A stretch of DNA of 64,000 bases from Pseudovirgaria hyperparasitica (GCF_010093815.1 NW_022985558.1:1217459-1281458), one strand, 5' to 3'. Counted from the stretch's first letter, positions 45,101 to 57,238 are shown. The notes: generated by a model not told the origin, from the letters alone. Made by a program: numbers and translations.

Positions 45101-46409
45101 CCAAGCACTTTCACAGACTTTGTTGATGATGATGGTCACGGTAACGGTCCCTTCGCTTTGGTGTGCACGCTACAGAAAGAGGCTGGGAAGTTGATATTCG
45201 ACTGGAACGGCACATCGCCGCAGGCCGCCAGTAGTATCAATTTCTACCTGAGTGAAACCATGTTCAAGATGTTTGTTGGGTACGTCACATATTTCAGCTC
45301 ATTGAATCCCTCGAGTCTGACTTTCATATCATAGGTATTATCTTCTAGCGGTGTACGATCCCTACACTGTTGTGAACGACGGCTTCCATGATCTACTCGA
45401 CATCAGGATTCCTCTTGGCTCTGTTTTGAAACCTGTCCGTCCCGCCGCGCTATCATGTCGCACCCACTTTCTCGGTCGTGTGATGGATGTTATGCAAGCT
45501 CTCTTCGGCCAGCGTGACCCAGCATACTTAACGGCTGCTGGCTTCTCAGATTCTCCGCACTTCTTCTATTCTGGCTTCAAATCATCTGGCGAATGGTTCC
45601 AACTCTACCAGATTGCCTTTGGTGGTGTGCCTGCAAGGCCAAAAGGTGATGGCTTAGACTGCCACTGTCTGTTCCCAGCGATCAAGAGTGTGCCTACTGA
45701 GCTGATTGAAATCAACTATCCTGTTAGACTGGAAGTAAATGAGGCTGTGGCCGACTCTGGTGGTGCAGGCTACTATAGAGGAGGAAATGCGCAACGAACT
45801 TGCTATCGTTTCTTAAGTCGAGGCGAATTCAGCCTTCATGATGATCGGTGGTACACCAGGCCATGGGGCGCCAAGGGGGGAAAACCCGGAATGAGAAGTC
45901 GCAAAACATTGCATCGCACAGAAAAAGATGGTATTATTTCTAGTATCAAACTACCCAGCAAGTGCGATCATGTCACTGTGAACCCAGGAGATCTGCTCGA
46001 ATGGGTTACTTGGGGTGGCGGAGGCCTCGGTGACCCCTTGCAACGACCAGCAGAAGTAGTTGCACTAGAAGTAAGAAGAAAACTCGTGAGCGTCAAAGGA
46101 GCCAAGGAACATTATGGTGTTATTATCAATGAATCGTTAGACAAGACCGTCGACGAGGCTGCTACTCAGAAACTTAGAGCAACAATGACGACAATCAAAT
46201 TGGAAGAGCTTGGCGACAAAGAGGCTGTTCTATATGACAGAGGTGGTACTTTGGAGGAGATGGTAGAGCGATGTGAGGCAGAGACGGGTTTTCGCGCACC
46301 AAAGCCACAATGGGAGGAAGATCCATATGGTCCTCATGTGGGTATTACGTATGTACAAGAGTGGTTCACTAAGATGCGAAAGGAGAAGTTCGCGGCGTGG
46401 AAGCTATAG
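42130..46409 (+). CDS. Fused HyuA-HyuB hydantoinase / 5-oxoprolinase-type enzyme
   Basis: Three exons, 42130-44170, 44256-45279 and 45335-46409, encode 1379 residues. The N-terminal half is HyuA-like: IGVDVGGTFTDAACFSPKGR (phosphate-binding loop), LHHGTTVATNAILE, and ITLDMGGTSTDVALI. The C-terminal half is HyuB-like, from about residue 720: AEMDTLMLRCSMSPAVREQQ, GDVFITNDVYEV, and WVTWGGGGLGDPLQRP. Both halves are fused as in eukaryotic 5-oxoprolinase (Oxp1, about 1290 residues), which opens 5-oxoproline with ATP. The length and divergence also fit the related N-methylhydantoinase or acetophenone-carboxylase-like group, so the substrate is open. Probably cytosolic. A Zn2Cys6 regulator follows about 1 kb downstream on the same strand. 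Confidence 0.93.
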
Positions 46410-47413
46410 TGATTCAATAGCATGACGTATGCAAGCTGGCAATGATAAGATTAGTTCGAACTTACTTGTACCTTGACCATTAGGTCAATTCCATCATTTT
46501 CGTTATGCTACTGCAATATCCGTACTGGAGCAACATTACCTAAAGCGGCTAGAGGCACAGACCACGGCTTCAAGTGTGATGGATAGGATTCAGGGGTAAT
46601 TCTATAGATTGAGCCCACTCTGGGCGCAAACAGCCCCCTGGTCACGAATGGAAGCCATGGTAATGTTCAAGAGAAGTGTCCACGCATGCATGTTAATGCT
46701 CCTGATGCTACAACCCCGATCTTTGTATATGAGACCATCCATCATAGACGATCATAGATCGATTAGCTATGTCATGTATACAGATACTAAGACGCAGTCA
46801 GCTCGATAGGTCTAGTTATTGTCTATCCCCAGGACAAGACACGCCTACAGAAATTAGCTATAACTTTTCTCATTCTCGACCACTTAGCGAGACGGCCATC
46901 GCATCCTAGAGCCACTTTCACAGGCGCTAGTTGCATACTCGTCATCGCAGTTAGCAACCTTGGAATGATAAGCTTCCGGCTAGAAGAAGCATACGAAGGA
47001 TGCACATCAGTGGTTGAATCGGTGGATCGCAAGCTGGAGCTATCATAGTTTGGAGCAGCTTTCACGCGTCGTTCTCGCCGAAACATATACATTGACCAGC
47101 ATAGTTGTTTTCATCCGTTGGAGACGTCTTGGTCTATCCCTCGGTTGTTTGTCTAATGCAGAGCTAGCTAGACAACTACGAGAGATTCGTCAGCCTTCTC
47201 GGGCTGACTCAATCGTCGGACATAGGTTAGCGCCGAAATCCTACCATCCCCGAGAGACACTGCTCTTTCTTTCTCTATACGAGATTATCTCGTCTACAGT
47301 CCAATTGACTATCTGTAGGCACGATTTGGGATCATCCTCGCCTATCACAAGACTGATCTGATAAGATGTGATGGGCGCGCTAGTCCTCGTCACAGGTCTC
47401 ATATCCATCCGCG
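46410..47413. promoter_or_regulatory. Intergenic region upstream of Zn2Cys6 regulator
   Basis: 1 kb with no supported gene. A TGACTCA site at 47205-47211, about 200 bp before the regulator ATG, matches the binding site of Gcn4/CpcA and AP-1-type bZIP factors. A single 7-bp match can occur by chance. Confidence 0.4.
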
Positions 47414-49762
47414 ATGTCAGGCCAAAACCCCACAGTTACGCCCAGTTCAACTACTTCTCAAGGCCACGTTAGTACTGAGGCAGAGCCACAGAAAAGGAAA
47501 AGAAAGGCCCTTTCGTGCTATGACTGCAAGCGGCGTAAGCTGCGATGCGACAGAATCACACCAGCTTGCGGGCGGTGCACTGCATCTGGGAAGGCCGACA
47601 GTTGTCGATATGACTTCCAAGGGCTCGATGAAGATGACCAAGAAAAGCAACGCGACATTGATAAACGTTCAACATCACCGAAAGATGTATCTAATGATGC
47701 CAATGACTACCAAAGGTCTCGCAGAAATAATGCCTTGGCCGATCGAGTCAAATATCTCGAAACCCGACTTGCAGAGCTTGAGTCACGCCGGTTATCGCGC
47801 CTCGAACAACCCAAATCCATGTTGATGTCCGCTGCAGTAAATAACGGGCCTGAAAATGCAGTGGATCTGAGTGTCAAAGAAGATGCTGTTGCCCTCGCAG
47901 AAACCACGTTCATCCGTATCCGAGGTTTCAAATCCCAGTTCTATGGTCCTACAAAAGCAGCTGCAGTCGTAGCCCATCTCCCGCAACTACAACAGCTCAT
48001 GCACTCTGTCTTCACATGGAAAAGCAATGGGCAAGTTCAAAGTGATTTCAAGAATCTCCGCTTGCAAAGTAAAGCTGAACATCGGAACCCAGATGTTAGC
48101 CATATTTCTGATAACCTCCTCGATCTACTCCCACCAAGATCGACTGTAGACGAGCATGTCGAAGCATATATCGCCACGTTCGAAACCACTTACCGGGTCT
48201 TACATGTTCCTTCTTTCCGTCGAGAATACTCTGAGTTCTGGCAGTCGCCCTCAACACACCGTCGAGGTTTCGTTGCGATTCTCTTATTATTGATTGCGGC
48301 TGTCCGACCAGATTGCGCCCGTGCGCCCTTCACATACAACTACGACTCTTCTGTTGACCGCGGCGAGTCGATCATTGCAATCAGAGCCTCCGAATGCTGG
48401 CTCGAGAAGCAGTCCCACAAACATTTTACTCTCACGTTCCTCCAGGTAAATTGCTTATTGATGATCGCCAAAGGCGTCAATCAAGTCAAATGCAAGCGCG
48501 CATGGCAATCATCCGGTTCTTTCCTTCAATTTTTAATGTCCGCCGCGTTTCATCGCGACCCAGCCGAGATAGACGGAAAGCGCCTCGCTCCGTCTGGGTC
48601 TCTGAACCGCGATGTCAACCGGACTATCGTTGGCATGTCCGTCTTTGAGTCCGAGATGCGACGCCGAATCTGGGCCACAGCCGTTGAAATCGAGCTACAA
48701 GCGTCCATTGAGCGTGGTATGCCTAGTATCAGTAATGCATACAATTTCGACACACTCGCACCACTGAACGTCGAAGACGAAGATATCAATGAGGGTACGA
48801 CAGTAACCCCCAAACCACTCTCGCCTGACCAGTTCACATCCGCAACATATCAACACCTGGCGCATGCCTCACTCAAACTTCGAATCTCTCTCAACGCATG
48901 TCTCAACGATCCACGTACCCAACTCTCATACACTTCAGTACTATCTTACGAGCGTGAGATACAAGCCCATCTCACTACCCTCCCTGACTTCACGGACCCT
49001 ACACGCCCTGGTGCCAGCATCTCTGATACGCCTGGTCGCGCGCTAATGGCAAACTCGCTTCTCCGCATCCAGCTACTCGTTTTTCTTCTCATGATACACT
49101 CACCCTTCATCCACACATCGACCAATCCTTCACATACACGCTACTCCGTCCTAGCCACAATCCGCGCCGCGACAGACATCATATCCCTCTTTCACACCCT
49201 TACCTCAAACAGCATGTTTGGACTCGTCCTCATTCGTGATGACATGTTCAGAGCTCCCATGGCTCTCGCACATGCCGTCCTCGCCGCAAAACTACCCGCT
49301 GATGATCTCCTCATCACCTCGCTAACGCTTCCAGCCAGCAAAGCAATAGCACAGGCCCTCGAGATCCTTGGGGCGTGTATGGTCCGTGTTGGCAGTGGCG
49401 CACGTGAAGCCTGGGTTATCAGTGCGGCGAAAGCGCTGGTGAAAACGAAGGCCGAGCCGAGCAAGGCGGAGCAGTTCAAGGGTTAGGCGCTTGATGAGCT
49501 AATGGAGTCGCTAAGGACTATACTTGGCGGGCAAGTAGGGCGAGAGAAGACTGTGGAAAGTGCGTCGATGGGACCATTGGGATCTGACATCATGGCGCCG
49601 ACGCCGTTGGGAGGGCAGAATTGGGATATGCCAATGATGATGACAGGAGGACTAGGTACGGATCTTGGGTTTGATGACTTTGCGTTTGATATCGGGAACA
49701 TGGCTTTTGATCAGTATTTGGGATACGGAGTTGGCCCCGGTGTAGGGCCAGGGGAGTTCTAA
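47414..49762 (+). CDS. Zn2Cys6 fungal transcription factor (frame crossed by an in-frame TAG)
   Basis: The binuclear zinc cluster is C35-x2-C38-x6-C45-x6-C52-x2-C55-x8-C64 (SCYDCKRRKLRCDRITPACG), preceded by the basic KRKRK. A coiled-coil-like stretch follows (DRVKYLETRLAELESRR). The fungal transcription factor middle domain starts near STVDEHVEAYIATFETTYRV and contains FESEMRRRIWATAVEIELQA. The frame stops at TAG 49484-49486 after 690 residues, but the same frame resumes at once as ALDELMESLRTILGGQ and runs to 49762 with an acidic/aromatic tail (FDDFAFDIGNMAFDQYLG) typical of such factors. Either a 48-bp phase-0 intron (49439-49486, giving 766 residues) removes the TAG, or the allele is truncated. 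Nuclear; the target may include the upstream hydantoinase gene. Confidence 0.88.
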
Positions 49763-50060
49763 GGTCTTAAGACGTAGGCAAGAGTCGATATTCGCGTGTT
49801 TTAATTGGCTTCGATTGGATATAGATAAGGTGCAAAGACTGACTGCTTGCCTAGTTTTGAGCATAATGCATGTTTTTGTTAACACTGCTAGGCATATCAA
49901 CGAGAGCAGAATCCCACACCATATTTACCAAGAACGCCATGCTAATAACGACATATGCAGGGACCAATGTTAAATATGCCACCATGCTGATAACGCCCAG
50001 CTTACATTTGTCCAACTCCCTTGAACCAAGATAGTGGTCTGGGTATTCAGACTTAGATTG

Positions 50061-51737
50061 TCATTCCTGATCCTCGTACGCGTCGCTATCCTCTTCGTCG
50101 ATCAGATATTTTCCGGTTTGCATTAAATGGGCAGCCTTGTAGGCGGCTAGTAAGTGCGGACATTCATCCTTGACTTCTCGCGCGCTCTTCCACACACCCT
50201 GATCTTCCGAGTGCCCGACTATCCTGGCACAGTATGTCACTTCTCCATCCATGTCTAGATGGTCGATGATCTGCTCAATTCTCACAGGTGAAGGGGACCT
50301 CTTCCGCACTGGCCGGTTGCCTTTCACTATAGGATTCGGTGCGTGTTCCTTGGCTTTCAACATTTCAACGTCCCCATTGTCCGAAATAGTCAAGTTTGGA
50401 TGAGTGCGATCATCGATATCGTCGCTGTCTTCGTCTTCGATGTCACCTATCAGATCGACAATGGTTGTCCGTCCATTGCTTAGGCTACCAGCTACGGGCT
50501 TCAGTGAGGTACGGTTCACCCCTAGTCTTGAACTTGCAGATAGTTCGGGCTGAGACGACTTGGAAGACGCATTAGAGGGAGCTTGATCCGTGCTGAAAGA
50601 TGTTCCCTCAACTGTTGGCGTCATGCGCTGCCGCTTGATAGGCCTCTTTGGGGAGATTATGACGACTTCTGGCGATACGAGACGCCTTGAGCGCATTTGG
50701 GACATCTGGAAGTCATTTCTAAGTTGCTGTGCAGCGGCAGTATCCGACTCAGAGCTCTCGTAGGCTCTACCATTTGTGTAGGGAAGGCGTGACGATCCGT
50801 CAATGACCGATTCTTCTCGCCCATCTTCAGTCATATCTGCGGGCGACTCTTCTCCAGATTTTTGTGCAGAAACGGACCTTGTGATTCCCGCGTGCCATCT
50901 TTCACCTCCGTATCCTCTCGTACGCCCTCTTCTTCCGCGGATTCCATGCCCCCTGGTGCTAGGCATGGGTGGAGGTCTCGCGATTACATCCACATCTTCT
51001 GCTGTGTTTTCAATCATGTCTATTTCCTCCGAAGTGTCCTCTCCAGATTGCTGGGCGGACAGTGTTTCTCGTTGGGTACCAGCAGGTCCGTATCCTCTGG
51101 AGCGTCCTCTTCCACGACCCCGCCCACGAGGTCGACCGCGACTCTGCCCTGGTCCCCGACTTTTCAGCAACGCAGCACGCTCCAGGGCTTCTAGCCTCTG
51201 ACGGCGGATTTCCATGTCCCAGGCTTTCTCAGCTTCTTCTTCGGCTGCTTCGGCGACGGCTCTGGCCTCTTCAGCGGCTTCCCATTCAACATGTACGAAT
51301 CGCTCGTACTCTCTTCTAGAAACATGATTATAGATTTCATCCATCGTGATGCCTTCTCTTAGCACTGGCTCAGTGATTTTGCGCCTGTCTGTCGCACGGC
51401 TTGCGGAAGATGCGGAAGAAGAAGCTCTAGTGGAGTTTACAGCTGGATCGTCAAGTGGCTTTATCACCACAGAGTAGTATGGGATTCCTTCTATGGTGAT
51501 GCAGCGCATGATAGTGGCTGAAGTTCGTGGAATTGGCGGATCTGCGGATAACATTGTAGAGACAGGCGCGGGCTCAAAATGACCAAGATACTCAGAATCG
51601 GATGAGTCCTATGATCGAACATTAGAAATTGGCTGCGTACAGAGGGAGTAGTACAGGTTATGATATAATACCTCGTCTGGACTTTGGCAGACGCGGTTGC
51701 TGGGAGCAGCAACACGCGCTCTTCCTCGCGGTGGCAT
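50061..51737 (-). CDS. RGG-rich protein with C-terminal chromodomain-like region
   Basis: Two exons, 51737-51672 and 51608-50061, encode 537 residues. Order of parts: a short basic start (MPPRGRARVAAPSNRV); an Ala/Glu-rich coiled coil near 130-165; an Arg/Gly block (SRGRPRGRGRGRGRSRGYG) near 170-195 and a second near 240-260 (RGRRGRTRGYGG). Hydrophobic-acidic motifs follow that resemble SUMO-interacting motifs (EVVIISP and TIVDLIGDIEDEDSDD). The chromodomain-like C-terminus near 470-520 reads IEQIIDHLDMDGEVTYCARI, then VGHSEDQGVWKSAREVKDEC. It is most likely nuclear and chromatin- or RNA-associated. The chromo call is moderate: the spacing fits, but some aromatic-cage positions look altered (Y-C-A-R rather than Y-x-V-K-W). 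Confidence 0.75.
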
Positions 51738-52014
51738 CCTCGACTATGTAATCAGAGGACTGAAGCAGGCAAGCGGATTGATGCATTGTGCGAGTGAACG
51801 GGATTCTTTCATAGAGTGAACATGGGTGCGTTCATGTATGTGAAGGGTGAGCTTAATGGTCTTGCCATAATTCACCTGTGCAGGTAATTAGTTATTACAC
51901 ATCGCGTTCAGATAGGGAGCCGTCCGTGGTTTGCCTGAAACCTAACAATCTTGGCATGATTTAAATCTCTTTCTCCTCTCCCTGGAATTTAATGAATATT
52001 TCTATCATCGCATC

Positions 52015-52125
52015 AGAGGACATATATCTAGTTTAATATATATATATACACTAATATAGATATAGAGCTTAGAAGAATCTTCAAAGTATACAAGTAATAA
52101 AACTATTAGTCTAGCTAGATGAACG
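52015..52125. repeat. AT-rich, TA-enriched stretch
   Basis: Dense TA steps (TTTAATATATATATATACAC, then CTAATATAGATATAGAGC) and CTAG-type words. It could be a RIP-mutated remnant or simply AT-rich spacer. No terminal repeats or coding remains are visible. Confidence 0.45.
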
Positions 52126-52282
52126 CTTTTTACACTAGTCTTGATTAGGCAAAGTGGTAGAATACTAAAGCTTTTTGGTATCAACGTCTATACATGTTAC
52201 AAGAAGGTACTCAACTAGAATTAAGATTGGCGAACAATATTTGATGAGAAAGATAACAGTATCCTAAAATAGTTTTCGCTGT

Positions 52283-52373
52283 CACAAACAAGGCTTTTGC
52301 TTTTGAGTTGTGAAGATTGTGAAGCACAAACAAGGCTTTTGCTTTTGAGTTGTGAAGATTGTGAAGCACAAAC
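52283..52373. repeat. 42-bp tandem direct repeat, two copies
   Basis: The unit starting CACAAACAAGGCTTTTGCTT occurs at 52283-52324 and again, identically, at 52325-52366. The first seven bases of a third copy follow. Two perfect copies suggest a recent duplication by slippage or unequal exchange. Confidence 0.9.
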
Positions 52374-53384
52374 GAAAGATCGGAGTTAGACTACTACATA
52401 TGATGTACATTGGATAGATTCTCCTAACAGCTATGTTGTGCGACAATCCACCCGGCAACGCCGTGAAGTGGACAGACTTACTCTGTCCCCAAATAGAAAG
52501 AAGCATGAAGCTGCAAGCCAATTTTTTACCAAGGTCTGCCCGACGTGAACCGCTTCCTTGAAACGTGGTAAAAACCACGACCAAAGAGCGGTAAGTCACT
52601 GACCCGCGCAATCAATCTTGGCCGAGTAACGCTTATAACCATAAGGTACTTGCGTACGGTTTAAAGCGTTCGATACTAGCCGTCAGTTAAATAAAATAAA
52701 ATTTCATGTGAGGGTTGGAGGATTTGTGAGGGGGATGGGAGAGGCAATTTTCGCTAATTCATGAAAGAGTTAGTTGAACATCTTCGTGGTCGATACAGAA
52801 TAGGTTGAACTTACAGTGGTTTCATTTCAGTTTGACGGAAGTTACATCAGGTCACGCGGTAGGGGAAGAAGTCAAAGTTTGAATGAACAGCTGGCAATTC
52901 ATGTTTCCAGGACAATTATTGGAAGACCTTGGTGAAAGTTGTCAGTGGGTTTCAGTTCATCTCAATAGAAGGCGATGGCAAAGGAGGACATACTATGGAT
53001 CCATAATTGGGTGTAAACATGGTATAGATTAGGAAGACATGCACCTGTCGGACAGTGTCGCAGCGTATAAATGTCGAGGGTGAAAGAAATGTAAAAGTGA
53101 TGTTAAAGGATGAGTTTTCAGAAGAGGATGAAGGAAGAATGGAGGATTTTGAGAATTAAGCGTCGTCTTAAATAGTCATAACAACACACTAACGATTCTA
53201 TACACGTGATATGCCCCTTGCGTACTAGCACCACGAGTTCTCGGACCCCTCTGTTGATATATTCGGCAGCTGTTGATCAATTCTGTGCTCTACGGGGCCT
53301 TGCCGAACGTCAAACTTCCCAATTGTCACCACTTGGGATCATTCGACCCCCTGAAAACCCGTTACCGAGACCCATATTCACACA

Positions 53385-54215
53385 ATGCCTATCAAACACA
53401 CGAACACTGGTTCTGAAACCACCCCAAGCGTTGAAAATACACCAACACACGCTGGAAAAGTTACTGTCCGGCAGATTACTGCCTCTCCAACCCATAGCAC
53501 CGTTCCTTCTCCTCCTCCACCCTTAGGGGAGCGCCCAGCTCGCTTCCTTATGAAGGGACTCTTACAGAAGCAAGATAGGGGAATAACAACATGGCGTCGC
53601 AAGTGAGTAGATCCATGATCTTACCTACTCTGGCAGCTACGATATGAAGAAAATTTTAATATGAGCCCAACTCGAGATCGATGACTGGCAATTGAGTATA
53701 TGTGCAAAAGGAAACACTATCTGACTCAAATTACGCACAAATGCGCAATTGACTGTCTTTCAGTGGAGTGAAACTGACAATGCTTGTTCACAGACTTGAG
53801 ATTGAGCCAGAAACCACAACAGAGCCTTCCCACGCTCTAGGAATGGGCACCTCCGCTCCTTTCACGGAGCTCGAAGCTCCTGTGCCCGGCGCAACACCGG
53901 ACCAGGAGAAGGGAACGGTGAAAGAAGGGGCTGTGGTTGAGCTGGAGGGAGAGAGCGGAAAGGAGAAGAAGAGAGGAGGAAAGCGGGAGTAAGCATTTCC
54001 TCGCATGACCATCGCACCTTTTCAACACTTGATTGTCTCAAGCTACTATTAGCGGTTGAGCTATTCTGCCCCAGCACTCTACTTTGCTTGCAGATCACCA
54101 TCTTACATGATTCTCTTCCACACATGTTGCAGTTTTGATGCGCATAGCTAATAGATCTTACAGTGTTCCTAAAAAGGCCGCACAGGCCGTGAAGAAGATG
54201 TTACTATTTCGCTAA
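53385..54215 (+). CDS. Small lysine-rich protein of unknown function
   Basis: Three exons, 53385-53602, 53794-53988 and 54164-54215, close in phase to 154 residues. The first exon has a Thr/Pro-rich start (MPIKHTNTGSETTPSVENTP), a PSPPPPLGERPARF stretch, then a basic GLLQKQDRGITTWRRK. The second continues LEIEPETTTEPSHALGMG and an acidic/lysine-rich EGESGKEKKRGGKR. The third ends VPKKAAQAVKKMLLFR. Donors GTGAGT and GTAAGC and CAG acceptors are good. I recognise no domain, signal peptide or cysteine; it is probably mostly disordered. It lies alone between the AT-rich gap and the xylanase. The alternative is that only exon 1 is real. Confidence 0.5.
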
Positions 54216-54869
54216 CGGGAAGGGAGGAATGAACGTGGTTTTCCTGCTACTACGGCTGATTTAATAGTGCCGCATATCATACTAGACCAGTTTCTCGTCC
54301 TGTAGCACTTCATAATATGAATGAATAGACTACAGTCATACAGTTCTATGGCACTTGAAGAGAGGAACATTAGTTTAACGTTGTCCTTAAAGGCGATCAA
54401 AGTGATGTAAGATCAAGGACTACTTAACAGGAAGGACAAAGCAGAACATATGTCAGTGATAAGGTAGAGACAAAGAACTTGGGAATAGAACAGTATCACA
54501 GATTTACGGGTCTTTCCATGTGGATATACGAGTTCATACCATGAGGTCCGTCGATTAGAAGCAAGGATGAACATTGGGAAGCTTGAACATGGAACAAGAC
54601 AGATTAATTTACCCATGCAGTCAGTCAGTAGTACTGATAGAGCTCATACAAATTAGTTAATATAGCTCAGATGTCTCTACATAGCACCTTACGACCATGC
54701 AACAAAAGCGATATTGCCATTCGTTCAGCCCTGCACAGTGCTGTAGAACATGACAAGTGACGCAGTATCTCCTCCTTGAGGATGTTATATTTGCGATAGC
54801 CATCCGAACAAAAGCTAGTATGGCCAGATCGGAGAGAAATATTCAAGCTAATATCCCGAAACGTCGGTC
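54216..54869. other. Convergent intergenic region
   Basis: Between the stop of the small lysine-rich gene and the stop of the xylanase. No gene, RNA or repeat is supported. Confidence 0.5.
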
Positions 54870-56072
54870 TCATAAACACTGGTAAAACCACTCATTCTGC
54901 TGTATACATGTCCAAGGAATTGCACACTGTGTCGGTCCAGTATACCCACTACCACCACATTGTGCATACCGCGCCGCTATTGCAGTTGGACTTCCAATGG
55001 CGCTTGTCTTTGTATTAGATGGGACCACGACAGTAGGACTCGATCCTCCACTTGGCGCTGTGCCCCACGCATTCAGTATTGCAGTATAAGCCGCCTTTTT
55101 CACAAAGTTGAGATCCCATGGGAGAGCTTCACCTTGCCCTGCAAAGACAGAGGGAATCCAACTGTACTTGTCTGTATAGTCCCAGATTGTGATGCCGACG
55201 CATTTTGCAACGTTCTTGCACGCGGTGGTGACAGCGGCATAGTCGGAAGCTTGTTGCGCCTTTGTGGAGTCTGACATGGGTGTTGTAGAACGAATGTCGA
55301 GCTCAGTGTATGCAAATTCGACGCCGAGGCTTGTAAAACTCTGGATATTGGATTGCAGGGAGGAAGCTGATCCGACACTGCCGACGATAAGGTGTGCTTG
55401 AGCGCCAACGCCGTCAATCTTGGCGCCGTATGATTGAACCTGCTTCACGATGTTTGCTGCTGCTTTGGACTTTGCACCTGCGGACTCGAGGTTGTAGTCG
55501 TTGTAGTATAGTTTCGCAGAGGGGTCGGCGGCAGCGGCAGCTGCGAAGGCAATCGGGATGAACGCTGGGCCGATGGTATTGTAGAATACAGAGGTACGAT
55601 ATGTGCCGTCCTCATTAAGTGCTTCATTGACGACGTCCCATGCGTAGCACTTGCCCTTCCAATGTGTGACCAGATTCGTGACGTGGTTCCGCATGATGCT
55701 TACGAGGGTAGCGTTGTCGAAGTCTCCGGATGAAATCCAGCTGGGAAGCTGGGAGTGCCAGACAAGTGTATGACAGCGCAGAAGCTGACCGTTACCTGCT
55801 GCGAGAGAGACAATCGAGTCACCATTCGCATAGCTGAAGACATTGCGAGACTTCTCAGTTGCATCCCATTTCATAGAGTTGCCAGGGGTGATCTGTCCAA
55901 AGTCCGAAGTATTACTGAGCGTTTTAGTATAAGGAACGTCATTTAGCTCGCCATTGTCTGTCGCACTACCAAAGTAGAGCTTGCCAGCTGCTTTGGCTCG
56001 TATGTTTAGGCCGTCTGCTGCAAGTGTCGTCACGGCAGCCAAAGCGAAGAGAGAGAGTTTGAGAATGAACAT
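54870..56072 (-). CDS. GH10 endo-1,4-beta-xylanase with CBM1
   Basis: Intronless, 400 residues from [20 protein letters not shown], a clear signal peptide; an upstream in-frame ATG at 56126 would spoil it. The GH10 barrel spans about 25-330, with [20 protein letters not shown], the acid/base glutamate in [13 protein letters not shown] and the nucleophile in [11 protein letters not shown] short Ser/Thr/Pro linker leads to a C-terminal fungal cellulose-binding module ([20 protein letters not shown], then [12 protein letters not shown]). It is secreted and cleaves the xylan backbone while anchored to cellulose. The GH92 gene lies divergently 1.2 kb away. A C-terminal CBM1 is a common arrangement in fungal GH10. 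Confidence 0.96.
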   Translation of the reverse strand: MFILKLSLFALAAVTTLAADGLNIRAKAAGKLYFGSATDNGELNDVPYTKTLSNTSDFGQITPGNSMKWDATEKSRNVFSYANGDSIVSLAAGNGQLLRCHTLVWHSQLPSWISSGDFDNATLVSIMRNHVTNLVTHWKGKCYAWDVVNEALNEDGTYRTSVFYNTIGPAFIPIAFAAAAAADPSAKLYYNDYNLESAGAKSKAAANIVKQVQSYGAKIDGVGAQAHLIVGSVGSASSLQSNIQSFTSLGVEFAYTELDIRSTTPMSDSTKAQQASDYAAVTTACKNVAKCVGITIWDYTDKYSWIPSVFAGQGEALPWDLNFVKKAAYTAILNAWGTAPSGGSSPTVVVPSNTKTSAIGSPTAIAARYAQCGGSGYTGPTQCAIPWTCIQQNEWFYQCL

Positions 56073-57238
56073 CTTGATATAATCAGCTATCGCGATGAGG
56101 AAGAAAAATTTACACTCACGCGCCAAGAATACTCCATAGCGAGGTAGTTGATCTTATATGGTGATTCTGGTACCCCCTGACCATCCAAAGATAGATATGA
56201 CTTACTTCGCGGCTGTGGGTGGATAAATTCGTCAATCTCGGTATTGACAAGGTTGAGCAAGGATGGCGCATACCTATAGCCAAAGAACGTGCATAGTGAA
56301 ATTGTGTTTCATTTGGGATCATCGGGATGTCGGTCATACTATGCCGGAATCCGGATTACGATATATAAATCATATCCTGATATACAAACTACAAAGATAC
56401 TTAGAATTTGACAAGATGAGCTGGAAAGAACACGACGAAGACAAGGAAGAAGCTCACAATGCCTACACGACTCTGTAGGAACTGAAAGCACTAGAAAGAA
56501 AGAAAGGAAGATATGAATGGATGGAGAGCCCCTGTAGGTGCTGGCTGAGGTGGTAGCCGCAAAAGGCATAGCGCCATTTTCACTTATATTGATGGCAAAG
56601 TTGCATGAGGAGGCAAGATCCAAACTTTGCTTTCGACCTGTAATCTCTTACTCGGCACATACTTGACTACTCTTAAGACTATTGCTTGTAAGCACTACTG
56701 AGTTGTCTGCTATCTTACTAATCGAGAAATCAGACTGAATGGTGTCTGGACGCACTGCGAGCATCCTATAAAGTCTACGGCTGCGGTACACGGAGACACC
56801 TTTCAGACATTCTTATTATCTTATTCATGCAGCTTACCAGAGTCAAATATCTGGGGGAGCATGGCAATGCAATTCTCGTAGGTCACGTGCTGCTGGCGAT
56901 TCCATCGATCTTCCATTATCTGACCGCTGGTCCATAATGACGATAAAGACACTTTTTGTAAGCAAATGCCCAAGACAAAAGGGGATATCCCAGGCATGAT
57001 CCATTGTGGGTCGCGCTTGTTACGCTGACACCATGTTGATCAAACAGGAACGACCCCGCAATCTGATCGACAAAACAGGAAGGAGGTGACCACAAGATGA
57101 TCAACTAAGGATCGAATGACGTCCCCAAATCCACAAAAAGATGGAAGTCACTATCGCTGAACGGCACATGTAGTTTCTACATTGCAGACCCATGTTACCT
57201 CTAATATCCGTTATTCTCCAAAACTCATACCAGTCAAT
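56073..57238. promoter_or_regulatory. Divergent region xylanase / GH92
   Basis: 1.17 kb between two outward-facing secreted-glycosidase genes. No gene is supported inside. A CTGGGG word (CreA-type SYGGRG) lies near 56850 and GGCTGA, a weak XlnR-like word, at 56543-56548. Neither is strong evidence on its own. Confidence 0.45.

Larger units (their letters stand above)
51738..53384. other. AT-rich gap with tandem repeat
   Basis: 1.65 kb without a supported gene. It contains a very AT-rich stretch at 52015-52125 and a 42-bp direct repeat at 52283-52373, both listed separately. The composition of the AT-rich part would fit repeat-induced point mutation of an old repeat, but no source element can be recognised. 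Confidence 0.5.
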
